A stretch of 41,013 nucleotides of DNA from a virus (IMGVR_UViG_3300028803_000008:1-41013); one strand, 5' to 3'; positions 13,602-19,930 are shown, counted from the first letter of the stretch. Translations and numbers: made by a program. The notes: a model not told the origin generated them from the sequence alone.

Positions 13602-13883
13602 TCAGCTCGTGGCTGAGAAGTATCTTTCCCGGCACGGTCCGCAAGACCAGCTGCTGCGGCATCTACAAGCCCCGCACCCCGCGCTGGTCCACACCTCGAT
13701 GCAATCGGGGCAGTCGTCGTCGAAAATTTCGGTATACAAGATGACATCGGAGCTGGCGTCATAAACACCGCACAGGCTCAGCCGTGGGCGGCATCCACAT
13801 ACCAGATGGCATTGTTCGTCGCCGTCTAGCAGCTCATCAAGAGAAGTCGTCGGCAGACTATGGTCCAACGTGCCATTTGCCAC
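13602..13883 (-). CDS. Cys-rich zinc-binding-type protein
   Basis: 93 aa, GTG start overlapping the GGQ-protein gene by 26 bases. CHLVCGC...CGVYD...DDDCPDC...GCGACRCRSSWSCGPC gives several CxxC/CxC pairs, so it probably binds zinc. Ends six bases before tRNA-Ser(GCT). No family name. Confidence 0.68.
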   Translation of the reverse strand: MANGTLDHSLPTTSLDELLDGDEQCHLVCGCRPRLSLCGVYDASSDVILYTEIFDDDCPDCIEVWTSAGCGACRCRSSWSCGPCRERYFSATS

Positions 13884-14217
13884 CTTCGAACACCTCCATC
13901 TTCAACGCAGCCGGGTTCTCCACCTCGCGTGCGGCCCATGCAGCCGAGCGCGCCTCAATCTGCTTGTACTCATGCGACTGGCGCGCCACCCAGGCCGAAA
14001 AAAGCTTGGATTCAGCCATGCGCCGGAACGCCAGCTTCTTATTCTGCAACTGCGAACGCTCATCTGTGGCCTGCCCTCTCGCGCCCGAGGCTCGGTGGGT
14101 GACACGCACACCAGTGTCGCGTTTGTTCACGTTCTGGCCCCCGTTGCCCCCGCACCGGAACGTGTCCACATCACAGTCGGCCAGTGTCACCGAAAACAAC
14201 AGCTCACGCTGCGCCAT
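13858..14217 (-). CDS. RF-1 domain (GGQ) peptidyl-tRNA hydrolase, ArfB-like
   Basis: 119 aa. FRCGGNGGQNVNKRDTGVRVTH carries the universal GGQ of class-I release factors, followed by RSQLQNKKLAFRRM as in RF domain 3. There is no codon-recognition domain (no PxT/SPF region), and the C-terminus is a basic helical tail, as in ArfB/ICT1-type ribosome-rescue hydrolases. Expected role: releasing nascent peptides from stalled ribosomes. ATG overlaps the stop of a 7-codon upstream ORF (TGATG). It sits in the tRNA island, where mRNA ends at tRNA processing sites could strand ribosomes. Confidence 0.85.
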   Translation of the reverse strand: MAQRELLFSVTLADCDVDTFRCGGNGGQNVNKRDTGVRVTHRASGARGQATDERSQLQNKKLAFRRMAESKLFSAWVARQSHEYKQIEARSAAWAAREVENPAALKMEVFEGGKWHVGP

Positions 14218-14240
14218 CAGCAGCCCCCGTCCTCACCCAT
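14217..14240 (-). promoter_or_regulatory. 7-codon upstream ORF ending UGA over the GGQ gene start
   Basis: ATGGGTGAGGACGGGGGC-TGC-TGA sits 9 bases behind the best local Shine-Dalgarno (AGGAGGT). Its UGA overlaps the ATG of the release-factor-like gene (TGATG), so that gene may be reached by termination-reinitiation. Confidence 0.35.
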
Positions 14241-14253
14241 TATCGTGCACCTC

Positions 14254-14604
14254 CTACTCCACTGTTTCGGCGATACGCGCAGACCACTCCCCGAAGAAGC
14301 AGATTTCATGATATTCGTTGCTGTTGCGCAGCTTCTGCTGATCTTTGGCCGACGCCAGGTTCATGAACCGTTCGTAAATGTCGCAGCACACCAGCTCGGC
14401 GCGGATCTTCGCCGCGACACGTGCTCGAACGGAGCGATCCCTGCCACCCAGCCAGTAGTGGATGGTGGGCTGGGACACGCCGAGGGCGTCTGCCGCCTCA
14501 CGCTGCGTCTTGCCTTCGCTGACCATCTTCGCCGCTTTGAGGATCTTTTCGCGGCGTTGCGCCTCGGTGTGCCAGTTGGCGGTGCCATTGTTGCGGTGGG
14601 CCAC
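14254..14604 (-). CDS. helix-turn-helix protein
   Basis: 116 aa; GTG start with GGAAGGAGCACCT. The HTH is EKILKAAKMVSEGKTQREAADALGVSQPTIHYWLGG (about residues 19-53), of the resolvase/terminase-small-subunit type. The C-terminal half is helical with a Cys pair (VCCDIYERF). It could regulate the tRNA region or act as a small terminase, but the terminase large gene is 14 kb away on the other strand. Confidence 0.78.
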   Translation of the reverse strand: MAHRNNGTANWHTEAQRREKILKAAKMVSEGKTQREAADALGVSQPTIHYWLGGRDRSVRARVAAKIRAELVCCDIYERFMNLASAKDQQKLRNSNEYHEICFFGEWSARIAETVE

Positions 14605-14622
14605 AGGTGCTCCTTCCCGAAG

Positions 14623-14697
14623 GGTGTGTGACGGGGTTCGAACCCGCGATTGACTAGCACCACAAGCTAGCGCCTAATGCCTTCCGGCTTCACACAC
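14623..14697 (-). tRNA. tRNA-His (GTG)
   Basis: GTGTGTG/CACACAC, anticodon loop TTGTGGT in CTAGC/GCTAG, T-arm GCGGG-TTCGAAC-CCCGT. Discriminator C as in histidine tRNAs, but the encoded -1 base is T rather than G. Confidence 0.9.
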
Positions 14698-14699
14698 AG

Positions 14700-14772
14700 C
14701 TGCCAGCCCAGGATTCGAACCTGGATTTTCCGCTTTGCGAGCAGACGGTTTCCCACGTTGAACTAGCTGGCA
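14700..14772 (-). tRNA. tRNA, anticodon uncertain (GCA by position, C33)
   Basis: Good acceptor TGCCAGC/GCTGGCA, T-arm CCAGG-TTCGAAT-CCTGG and anticodon stem TCTGC/GCGGA. The 7-nt loop is TCGCAAA, putting GCA at 34-36 with C instead of U at 33. Identity therefore unclear (Cys by triplet). Two bases separate it from tRNA-His. The stop of the upstream ORF is its U8-A9-G10. Confidence 0.7.
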
Positions 14773-14951
14773 TTGGCTCCTGCCGGTGGCGGCCCAGGAG
14801 CATATTCGATGAAGGTACCGCCCTCGTGGACCAACCCGATCCGGGCTCCGTCGAATCGGAACCCTAGCTGGTCGAACGTTTTCGGTAACGTCAGGTTCAT
14901 CTGCGAATCGGGGGGCACGTATATGGTGACCCACATCCATTCATCGTCCAC
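14763..14951 (-). CDS. hypothetical protein bounded by two tRNAs
   Basis: 62 aa. GTG start one C after the discriminator of tRNA-Ser(CGA); stop TAG equals U8-A9-G10 of the next tRNA (14763-14765), so the gene fills the tRNA-tRNA gap exactly. Product is beta-rich (WVTIYVPPDSQMNLTLPKTFDQLGFRFDG...VHEGGTFIEYAPGPPPAG). No Shine-Dalgarno; leaderless translation after tRNA processing is the simplest reading. Internal ATGs at 14936 and 14900 are alternatives. Confidence 0.62.
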   Translation of the reverse strand: MDDEWMWVTIYVPPDSQMNLTLPKTFDQLGFRFDGARIGLVHEGGTFIEYAPGPPPAGANAS

Positions 14952-14952
14952 G

Positions 14953-15039
14953 CAGAGGATAGAAGAATCGAACTCCCACCGGGTTTGAGCCGATGGCACG
15001 GTTTTCGAAACCGCTTGCCCGCCATGGGCGCTATCCTCC
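14953..15039 (-). tRNA. tRNA-Ser (CGA)
   Basis: GGAGGAT/ATCCTCT (G1-U72), anticodon loop TTCGAAA in GCGGT/ACCGT, long variable arm, T-arm GGGAG-TTCGATT-CTTCT, discriminator G, then C-GTG of the next ORF. Confidence 0.9.
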
Positions 15040-15046
15040 GTGTTGC

Positions 15047-15208
15047 TTATCCGAGACGCCCGTCACGGATCTTGGTTCCTTTCTCGATCATGCGGCCGAT
15101 GCTGCGCCACCGCCGATCAATCTCCCGAGTATAAGCATCATCGCCATGTTTGTTCAAGAACCACCGCGTCAACTCTTCATCAGACATCGGCTTCCAACCC
15201 TGCTCCAT
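15047..15208 (-). CDS. 53-aa hypothetical protein
   Basis: ATG with GGTAGGTG upstream; ends TAA 8 bases before tRNA-Ser(CGA). Charged, helical: SDEELTRWFLNKHGDDAYTREIDRRWRSIGRMIEKG. Unlike several neighbours it has its own ribosome site. No family recognised. Confidence 0.68.
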   Translation of the reverse strand: MEQGWKPMSDEELTRWFLNKHGDDAYTREIDRRWRSIGRMIEKGTKIRDGRLG

Positions 15209-15232
15209 GTACACCTACCAGTTTTCGTGAAG

Positions 15233-15304
15233 CTCGCCGCCCAAGATTCGAACTCAGTACTGCACGTCCAGAGCGTGCCGTGTTGCCGATTACACCAACA
15301 GCGA
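15233..15304 (-). tRNA. tRNA-Gln (CTG)
   Basis: TCGCTGT/GCGGCGA, D-arm GTG-TAATCGGCAA-CAC, anticodon loop CTCTGGA in GCACG/CGTGC, T-arm CTGAG-TTCGAAT-CTTGG, discriminator G. Confidence 0.9.
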
Positions 15305-15323
15305 AAGTGTCACATTTCCAACG

Positions 15324-15396
15324 CTCCTGCGGCTGGTGTCGAACCAGCTACCCCTCGGGTAACAACCGAGTGCTCTAGCCGTTGAGCTACGCAGGA
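15324..15396 (-). tRNA. tRNA-Asn (GTT)
   Basis: TCCTGCG/CGCAGGA, anticodon loop TTGTTAC in CTCGG/CCGAG, T-arm GCTGG-TTCGACA-CCAGC, discriminator G, C74. Confidence 0.93.
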
Positions 15397-15401
15397 ATGG
15401 T

Positions 15402-15435
15402 GGCGGCTGCCGCGGTGAGCGCCGCAGCAGCCGCC
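15402..15435 (-). repeat. inter-tRNA hairpin
   Basis: Perfect 9-bp stem GGCGGCTGC/GCAGCCGCC with a 16-nt loop, filling the space between tRNA-Trp and tRNA-Asn. Confidence 0.6.
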
Positions 15436-15458
15436 TGGTGGCCGTCTCAAGGACACCG

Positions 15459-15530
15459 CCCCGGTGACAGGACTCGAACCTGCGCGGACTCCCTTTGGAG
15501 AGGAGCGCTCTGCCGCTGAGCTACACCGGA
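15459..15530 (-). tRNA. tRNA-Trp (CCA)
   Basis: TCCGGTG/CACCGGG, anticodon loop CTCCAAA in CTCCT/GGGAG, T-arm GCAGG-TTCGAGT-CCTGT, discriminator G. Its U8-A9-G10 is the stop codon of the upstream gene. Confidence 0.93.
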
Positions 15531-15844
15531 TCGTTCAGTGACACGTCGAAGTAGCGGCGGTCGTGTCCCCGCACATACAGCATATCCCTTGTCGCCCAAC
15601 GAGTGTAGCTGTATCTGGTTTGGACAAGGAACTCTTTGCCGCGGATCAGCATGATGTGGCCGATCTCGCGAAACGTGGCACACCACATCTCGTGCCGGCG
15701 AAAGTCGTGCACCCACTGATGCCTGACCACCGCCACTTCCATGCCCAGGGTGATCCTGGGCAGCCTCAGGGCGTCACTACGAGGCTTACGATGTTCCCGG
15801 CTCGGATATGTTTGGCGCGTAATGCTTTTCACACTGATAGTCAT
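15521..15844 (-). CDS. hypothetical protein ending in tRNA-Trp
   Basis: 107 aa. The stop TAG is U8-A9-G10 of tRNA-Trp. ITLGMEVAVVRHQWVHDFRRHEMWCATFREIGHIMLIRGKEFLVQTRYSYTRWATRDMLYVRG looks like a small beta-barrel-type domain. ATG at 15844 has GGGGGTGG upstream; a GTG at 15877 would add 11 residues. Family not recognised. Confidence 0.65.
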   Translation of the reverse strand: MTISVKSITRQTYPSREHRKPRSDALRLPRITLGMEVAVVRHQWVHDFRRHEMWCATFREIGHIMLIRGKEFLVQTRYSYTRWATRDMLYVRGHDRRYFDVSLNDPV

Positions 15845-15913
15845 ACTCGATCCACCCCCAACGCCAACGCCAGCCACAAAACCGGCACCACGGCTGCACC
15901 CTGCGGAACCAGC

Positions 15914-16204
15914 TCACTTCAACAGCTCCTCAGCGCTCATCTTGCGCCCCACATGCCAGCCCTTACACCAAAAGCAAGGGTAAGGCTCTACCTCATGACG
16001 GGCTTTGCCCGAACGGTTCAACGATGCTGCCGCTTTGGCCGCACTCTCTTCGGTGCCATGGTTCACTTTCGTGCCGCATGTTGCCAGCCGTCCGCACGCC
16101 TCCCCTGCGGCCAGGTGAAGCTGGACCATCTTTCTCTTCCACTTCAGCTCCCGTCCCGGTGGCTGCTTACGGATCGTCGTGATGCTTATGGCACCGGTAG
16201 TCAT
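15914..16204 (-). CDS. small zinc-motif protein
   Basis: 96 aa. Basic N-terminal half; the C-terminal half has YPCFWCKGWHVGRK (C-x2-C...H), typical of small phage zinc-ribbon proteins. Start overlaps the upstream ORF by 38 bases; AGGGCGG precedes the ATG. Confidence 0.68.
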   Translation of the reverse strand: MTTGAISITTIRKQPPGRELKWKRKMVQLHLAAGEACGRLATCGTKVNHGTEESAAKAAASLNRSGKARHEVEPYPCFWCKGWHVGRKMSAEELLK

Positions 16205-16301
16205 AGGTCGCCGCCCTGCGCTTCGCACAAGCCCTGCAGCAGCAAGCATTCAGCCGCTGCCACCACCACGCCTGAGACCCAGGCTTCAATTTGTTCTTCA
16301 C
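16167..16301 (-). CDS. 44-aa Cys/His protein starting at a tRNA end
   Basis: GTG one C after the discriminator of tRNA-Met (16303). Product contains WWWQRLNACCCRACAKRR and YRCHKHHDD, a likely zinc-binding knot. No Shine-Dalgarno can exist outside the tRNA, so it is either leaderless after tRNA 3' processing or translated from the uncut transcript. Confidence 0.6.
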   Translation of the reverse strand: MKNKLKPGSQAWWWQRLNACCCRACAKRRAATYDYRCHKHHDDP

Positions 16302-16302
16302 G

Positions 16303-16376
16303 TGTGCCCGGCGGGACTTGAACCCGCGACCGGCCGATTATGAGTCGGCAGCTCTGACCAGCTGAGCTACAGGCAC
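16303..16376 (-). tRNA. tRNA-Met (CAT), elongator type
   Basis: GTGCCTG/CGGGCAC fully paired, anticodon loop CTCATAA in GCCGA/TCGGC, T-arm GCGGG-TTCAAGT-CCCGC, discriminator A, then C-GTG. A CAT anticodon could also be the lysidine-modified Ile2 tRNA; sequence alone does not decide. Confidence 0.88.
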
Positions 16377-16496
16377 CTTGTCGCGCATCCGCTCATGCTT
16401 CGTCTTGCGCCTGCGATGCGCCTTAGTCCTGGTACAGCACCCGTAGCGGCAGGTGTTGCGTCGCTCGGCTCGCAGGCGTGAACCTAGCATCTTCAT
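16338..16496 (-). CDS. 52-aa basic Cys protein between tRNAs
   Basis: ATG one C after the discriminator of the CAA tRNA (16498). Product is Arg/Lys-rich with RRNTCRYGCCTRTKAHRRRKTKHERMRDK; the frame runs into tRNA-Met and stops at TAA in its anticodon loop. The C-terminal 13 residues are encoded by the tRNA and may be absent if the RNA is cut first. Small RR-x-C-x2-GCC proteins occur in other actinophages, as far as I recall. Confidence 0.55.
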   Translation of the reverse strand: MKMLGSRLRAERRNTCRYGCCTRTKAHRRRKTKHERMRDKVPVAQLVRAADS

Positions 16497-16497
16497 G

Positions 16498-16571
16498 TAC
16501 CCCCAGCCGGATTCGAACCGGCAACCTCCGACTTTTGAAGACGGCGTGTCTACCAATTGCACCATGGAGGC
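16498..16571 (-). tRNA. tRNA-Leu-like (CAA), short variable loop
   Basis: GCCTCCA/TGGGGGT (G1-U72), D-arm GTG/CAC, anticodon loop TTCAAAA in CCGTC/GTCGG (U30-U40 mismatch), 5-nt variable loop AGGTT, T-arm GCCGG-TTCGAAT-CCGGC, discriminator A. The triplet reads UUG, but bacterial tRNA-Leu normally has a long variable arm. Confidence 0.78.
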
Positions 16572-16961
16572 TTATCGTTGCTCCAACTGCCATTTCCTAC
16601 TGCACTGCTTGCCACAAAATGGGCCAGCCTTACCTTGCTTCCTGTTGTGGCGTACCCTCCTGGCTGGCTTTGACACTTCCACGCCACAGATGGGACACGT
16701 GAACACATGCATCTCCGGAGGCGGCATCGTGCGCCTGTTCTCCGAGCTGGGTATTGCTCTTAGGTTAGAGATGTCGTCGTTCTGTGGGTTGCCGTCGATA
16801 TGATCCGCATCTTCGTCGGGGCGCAGCTCTCTTCCTAGATGCAGTCCCAGTATGTGTCGGGCGTAGGATCTTGTCTTCTTGCTACCATCGTCGTAGTGAA
16901 TGATCACGAAGCGACGTGGAGGCTGGCAGGAATCGGTCCAGTAGGGTCCATAAACCTTCAT
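16572..16961 (-). CDS. HNH endonuclease
   Basis: 129 aa. LRPDEDADHIDGNPQNDDISNLRAI is the HNH core (D-H-x-D/N-x-N...N-L), preceded by a small beta domain and followed by a treble-clef-like CPICG...FCGKQCS. Typical free-standing phage HNH homing-type enzyme. No Shine-Dalgarno; TAAACT lies 6 bases before ATG, so a leaderless start is possible. Stop TAA abuts G1 of the CAA tRNA. Confidence 0.88.
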   Translation of the reverse strand: MKVYGPYWTDSCQPPRRFVIIHYDDGSKKTRSYARHILGLHLGRELRPDEDADHIDGNPQNDDISNLRAIPSSENRRTMPPPEMHVFTCPICGVEVSKPARRVRHNRKQGKAGPFCGKQCSRKWQLEQR

Positions 16962-16999
16962 GTACTTAGTTTACACAGTAGTGCCTCTGCCAAGTTTGG

Positions 17000-17070
17000 T
17001 ACCCAGGGAGGGATTCGAACCCCCATCTTCTGATCCTAAGTCAGACGCCCTGCCCTTAGACGACCCAGGC
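17000..17070 (-). tRNA. tRNA-Leu-like (TAG), short variable loop
   Basis: GCCTGGG/CCTGGGT (G1-U72), anticodon loop CTTAGGA in TCTGA/TCAGA, 5-nt variable loop AGATG, T-arm GGGGG-TTCGAAT-CCCTC, discriminator A. Uniquely among the minus-strand tRNAs it is followed by CCA (16997-16999). Confidence 0.82.
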
Positions 17071-17162
17071 ATTAGCGGGGATCCCAAGCTGTAGACAAGA
17101 GATCCCCTGTTCCGCGATGACCGCATCAGTCAACAGCTGCAAGCGCCACCGGGGAAGCTTTA

Positions 17163-17423
17163 CTACCGCATCAAAATCTGAATCATTTCCATCTTGTTCA
17201 ACCGCCGCAGACGCGCCCTAGCCATCCACGCACACGTGGCGATGATAGCCAGCTCCAGATGAATCCGCTTGAACCGGCGCAGATCCGTGACCAGCTTCTC
17301 CTCCGAAAGCAGACCACGCTTCCAGGTGTCCGTCAGGACGAGGGTGGCCACTGCGTTAGCGGCGATCCCGTCGCACATGCCACCGATGATGCGCTGCCAC
17401 GCCTGCAGCAGATCCTGGTCCAC
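17163..17423 (-). CDS. hypothetical helical protein downstream of vWA gene
   Basis: 86 aa, GTG start two bases after the vWA stop. All-helical composition with a hydrophobic middle and basic C-terminus (MARARLRRLNKMEMIQILMR). Same transcription unit as the vWA protein, so a functional partner by context only. Confidence 0.7.
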   Translation of the reverse strand: MDQDLLQAWQRIIGGMCDGIAANAVATLVLTDTWKRGLLSEEKLVTDLRRFKRIHLELAIIATCAWMARARLRRLNKMEMIQILMR

Positions 17424-17424
17424 G

Positions 17425-18456
17425 TTACTCGATCACCAGCAGATCAAAGTTTGGGATCAAGTTACGGTTCGTCGAAGTCGACTGCACAAACACGTCATAC
17501 TCGTTGTTGATACCCGGCTTGATCGACACCTCGTGATCCGGCAGACCCAACAACGTCCGGACCGCAGGGCCGCCGAACACCTTGCCGGAGATCTTGTGCC
17601 GCACCACCACGTTCTTCTGCGGCCCCACCTTTTCCCGCTTGACCAACGGGAAGTAGTACTTGCCCTGCCGGAACGTGCGGTTGTGATGCTTGGTGATGAA
17701 CGTGGTGATGTCCATCGCCGCTTTCACCGGCAGGATCTCGATGCCGGAAACGATCTCCTTCAGTGCAGCGACTGTCTTGTGGTTCACCACGGCCGGCGAC
17801 ATGTCGAACAGGCCGGTGGTGCCTTTCAGGCCGCTGGCACGGGCTGTCATGTAGTTGGCCGTCGAGTCGCGGATGACACGGCCAGCCTCACGTACACCCG
17901 CCTCCGATGAGGCATCCCACACAGCCACGTTGCCAGGTGCGAACCCGAACCGGGTGGCTTTGAACTTGGCTGCCTGGTTCGGGACGAACGCGGCGACGGT
18001 CCAGTTCTCCCCGAGCCCTTTGAGCCGTGCCGCGAGGATGCCTGCGTTGTTGAGGCTGACGTTCTCCTCACCATCAGTCATGATATAGATCAGGAACGAG
18101 TGATTGCCGTACAACGTCGCCGTCTTGTCCAGGTCATCACACGTCGCCAACGCCGCGTCGATCAACGCCGTGTTGCCCTCAGCCTTGTAGCGGCTGGCCA
18201 CCGAATCCAAACGCAGCACATCCTTGTCGAAGATGATGTTGCGGATGTTGTTCGTGTCAGCGAACGTGTACACGCTGATGCGGGTTTCCTGGTTCAGCTG
18301 CGTCGATAGTTCCGCCAGGTCCTTGATCTGCTGGTCGGTGACGCGGACCACTTCCTGGGCCAGATGCTGCATCGACGACGACGCGTCGATGACCACGGCG
18401 ACATGGTTGATGGGTTCCTGCTGTGACGCGTCGATGACGCTCACGTTCTTTGGCAT
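17425..18456 (-). CDS. von Willebrand factor A (vWA) domain protein
   Basis: 343 aa. The vWA domain occupies about residues 15-215: VAVVIDASSSMQ is the MIDAS D-x-S-x-S, with a conserved T in EGNTALIDA and YIMTDGEEN as the third metal-site segment. The C-terminal 120 residues (HHNRTFRQGKYYFPLVKREKVGPQ...GKVFGGPAVRTLLG) are unassigned. vWA proteins act as Mg-dependent adhesion or assembly scaffolds and often accompany Ro60/TROVE in RNA-repair loci. Shine-Dalgarno AGAGGTG; own PafBC-type promoter and an upstream terminator isolate it from the tRNA operon. Confidence 0.86.
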   Translation of the reverse strand: MPKNVSVIDASQQEPINHVAVVIDASSSMQHLAQEVVRVTDQQIKDLAELSTQLNQETRISVYTFADTNNIRNIIFDKDVLRLDSVASRYKAEGNTALIDAALATCDDLDKTATLYGNHSFLIYIMTDGEENVSLNNAGILAARLKGLGENWTVAAFVPNQAAKFKATRFGFAPGNVAVWDASSEAGVREAGRVIRDSTANYMTARASGLKGTTGLFDMSPAVVNHKTVAALKEIVSGIEILPVKAAMDITTFITKHHNRTFRQGKYYFPLVKREKVGPQKNVVVRHKISGKVFGGPAVRTLLGLPDHEVSIKPGINNEYDVFVQSTSTNRNLIPNFDLLVIE

Positions 18457-18492
18457 TGGTACACCTCTTCGCTACGGGTTTCAGAGATCCCC

Positions 18493-18515
18493 AACGTAGC
18501 GCGGGGGTGTGACAA
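18493..18515 (-). promoter_or_regulatory. PafBC (RecA-NDp)-type damage promoter
   Basis: Minus strand TTGTCACAC-N8-TACGTT, same spacing and near-same sequence (TTGTCA-ACCCCCG...TA-CGTTGG) as the element at 8767-8789. It lies 36 bases before the vWA ATG. Confidence 0.6.
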
Positions 18516-18566
18516 AAAGTTGGGGCAAGGCTACTCGCCGCCCAAGCAAAGTCGCTGCCTTGCCCC
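18513..18566 (-). terminator. intrinsic terminator between tRNA-Gly and vWA gene
   Basis: 10-bp stem GGGGCAAGGC/GCCTTGCCCC (18522-18566), 25-nt loop, then AACTTTTTG on the minus strand. Ends the upstream tRNA transcript just before the vWA promoter. Confidence 0.75.
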
Positions 18567-18569
18567 TAG

Positions 18570-18640
18570 AACATCGGGCGGGAATCGAACCCGCGGCGCC
18601 TACGTGGAAGGAAGGCGTGTTGCCCCTACACCACCGATGC
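18570..18640 (-). tRNA. tRNA-Gly (TCC)
   Basis: GCATCGG/CCGATGT, anticodon loop CTTCCAC in CCTTC/GTAGG (U30-U40 mismatch), T-arm GCGGG-TTCGATT-CCCGC, discriminator U as usual for glycine. Confidence 0.85.
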
Positions 18641-18651
18641 CAGAAAAAAGG

Positions 18652-18825
18652 TTAACGACGAAACTCGCCGTCAATGATCGCCTTCACGAAATCGTCCCAC
18701 TCCGCACCCGATAGTTTCAGCATGTCATCAGGCTCAAACGTGGAACGCAGATAGACATGGTCACCGTTGAATGCGACCTGGACGCAGCCATTCGTCTCGC
18801 AAAAGCTGCTGACCTTCCAGTTCAT
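18652..18825 (-). CDS. DUF397-like protein
   Basis: 57 aa: W-K-V-S-S-F-C-E...GCVQVAFNGDHVYLRST...LSGAEWDDFVKAIIDGEF. This is the DUF397 pattern (W..SS...GxCVxVA...V.VRDS...W..F...G.F) of actinobacterial small proteins usually paired with XRE regulators. ATG overlaps the stop of a paralogue (ATGA). Regulatory role inferred from family. Confidence 0.8.
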   Translation of the reverse strand: MNWKVSSFCETNGCVQVAFNGDHVYLRSTFEPDDMLKLSGAEWDDFVKAIIDGEFRR

Positions 18826-19043
18826 ACCCGGAACTCCCCCGCTCGAACGCCCGCCTCAAAGGCCACCATCTCCTGCGGCGTGAACGACACCACCGCCACG
18901 CCGTCAAGCATGAAATCCATGCCTCCGTCGCTGCGGCGAACCGGTGTGGCACCTGTGTTGCCGGCACCCCGGTAGCCGACATCTACTGCCAGGCAGCCGT
19001 TGGACTCGCACTTGGATGAAATCTTCCAGTTTCCAGTTTTCAC
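18822..19043 (-). CDS. DUF397-like protein, starts at a tRNA end
   Basis: 73 aa: NWKISSKCESNGCLAVDVGYRG...VVSFTPQEMVAFEAGVRAGEF, a paralogue of the next gene. GTG start one C after the discriminator of tRNA-Gly(GCC), with no room for a Shine-Dalgarno outside the tRNA. Confidence 0.75.
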   Translation of the reverse strand: MKTGNWKISSKCESNGCLAVDVGYRGAGNTGATPVRRSDGGMDFMLDGVAVVSFTPQEMVAFEAGVRAGEFRV

Positions 19044-19044
19044 G

Positions 19045-19115
19045 AGCGTCACGCCGGGTTCGAACCGACGACGCCACCTTGGCAAGGTGGGGTGTTACCA
19101 CTACACCAGTGACGC
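19045..19115 (-). tRNA. tRNA-Gly (GCC)
   Basis: GCGTCAC/GTGACGC, anticodon loop TTGCCAA in CCACC/GGTGG, T-arm GTCGG-TTCGAAC-CCGGC, discriminator U, then C-GTG of a DUF397 gene. Confidence 0.93.
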
Positions 19116-19205
19116 GTGAGAGGCAGCTACCTGTTCGGTGAAAGGGTATCAGGACGCCCCTGTCCGCGGCTCTCCATACACGGCTCCATGTTCACTGCCC
19201 CTACG

Positions 19206-19277
19206 CGGCCACGACGGGACTCGAACCCGCATCCTCCACCCTGACAAGGTGGCGCTCAGCCTTTGAGCTACGTAACC
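19206..19277 (-). tRNA. tRNA-Asp (GTC)
   Basis: GGTTACG/CGTGGCC, anticodon loop TTGTCAG in CCACC/GGTGG, T-arm GCGGG-TTCGAGT-CCCGT, discriminator G. A 22-codon ORF (VNMEPCMESRG...) could follow it but is unsupported. Confidence 0.9.
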
Positions 19278-19449
19278 TTGAACTCCCGATACCTCTAGAG
19301 CTGAGGCTACCGTAAGCACCGCCAGGTTGGAGCTGGTGATGGTGTCGGCTCACATACTGCACCTCGGGAGCACAGTGCAGGGCATCCTCACGAGCTACCC
19401 CTAGGTCGCGAGCCGTTGTGTGGGGACTCGCTGCGAGGATCCAACGCCG

Positions 19450-19523
19450 CGCCGCTAGGAAGATTCGAACTCCCGAAAGCCTGCTTAGAAGGCAGGTGCC
19501 TTGATCCCCTCGGCCATAGCGGC
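19450..19523 (-). tRNA. tRNA-Arg (TCT)
   Basis: GCCGCTA/TAGCGGC, anticodon loop CTTCTAA in CCTGC/GCAGG, T-arm GGGAG-TTCGAAT-CTTCC, discriminator G. The 172-base gap to tRNA-Asp has several small hairpins (for example CTGCAC/GTGCAG) and no convincing ORF. Confidence 0.9.
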
Positions 19524-19591
19524 TAACGCACTTCTATAATGCTTCAACTGTCTAGAGGTTTTACGTCTGTGGCAATTGCAGCAACGGACAT

Positions 19592-19765
19592 CTAGGCCAC
19601 GGCGGGATGAAACAACTCGATATGCCCCACCCCGAAATGCTCAGCTTCACGTTGAGCACCCCACGGCCCAGGCCGGTCACATGCCTTGCAGTAAAACCTC
19701 CACCGCGGCACCACCCTCTGCCGGAAACCGTAGACGATGACACCACGCGTCCTCTGTATTTCCAC
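19592..19765 (-). CDS. 57-aa zinc-finger-like protein starting at a tRNA end
   Basis: GTG one C after the discriminator of tRNA-Ile. RWRFYCKACDRPGPWGAQREAEHFGVGHIELFHP has C-x2-C and H...H spaced like a C2H2 knuckle, common in small actinophage proteins. No Shine-Dalgarno outside the tRNA. Confidence 0.68.
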   Translation of the reverse strand: MEIQRTRGVIVYGFRQRVVPRWRFYCKACDRPGPWGAQREAEHFGVGHIELFHPAVA

Positions 19766-19766
19766 G

Positions 19767-19840
19767 TACCCGTCCCAGGGGTTGAACCTGGTACCCCCTC
19801 GTTATCAGCGAGGTGCTCTGACCGGTGAGCTAGAACGGGC
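19767..19840 (-). tRNA. tRNA-Ile (GAT)
   Basis: GCCCGTT/GACGGGT, anticodon loop CTGATAA in CCTCG/CGAGG, T-arm CCAGG-TTCAACC-CCTGG, discriminator A, then C-GTG. Confidence 0.92.
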
Positions 19841-19914
19841 TTTGAAAACCTCGGGTCTAGGTTCGGCTTCTATGCCCAACTCGCACTGGGAGCTACCCAG
19901 CGCCGCCAATTCCA

Positions 19915-19930
19915 CACAGTGGCCACTGTG
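19915..19930. repeat. 16-bp perfect palindrome
   Basis: CACAGTGGCCACTGTG between tRNA-Ile and tRNA-Glu(TTC). Possible protein-binding site; it overlaps a doubtful 16-codon ORF (MPTYSQWPLCG) that has a G-rich ribosome-site-like leader. Confidence 0.4.

Noticed and set aside
16498-16571. UGA suppressor tRNA (anticodon TCA)
   Set aside because: Shifting the loop by one base to give TCA destroys the anticodon stem. The CAA register pairs four of five bases.
17071-17162. Small ORF ending in tRNA-Leu(TAG) D-arm
   Set aside because: Open frame (…QLLTDAVIAEQGISCLQLG…) lacks ATG/GTG; only a TTG could start it and there is no ribosome site.
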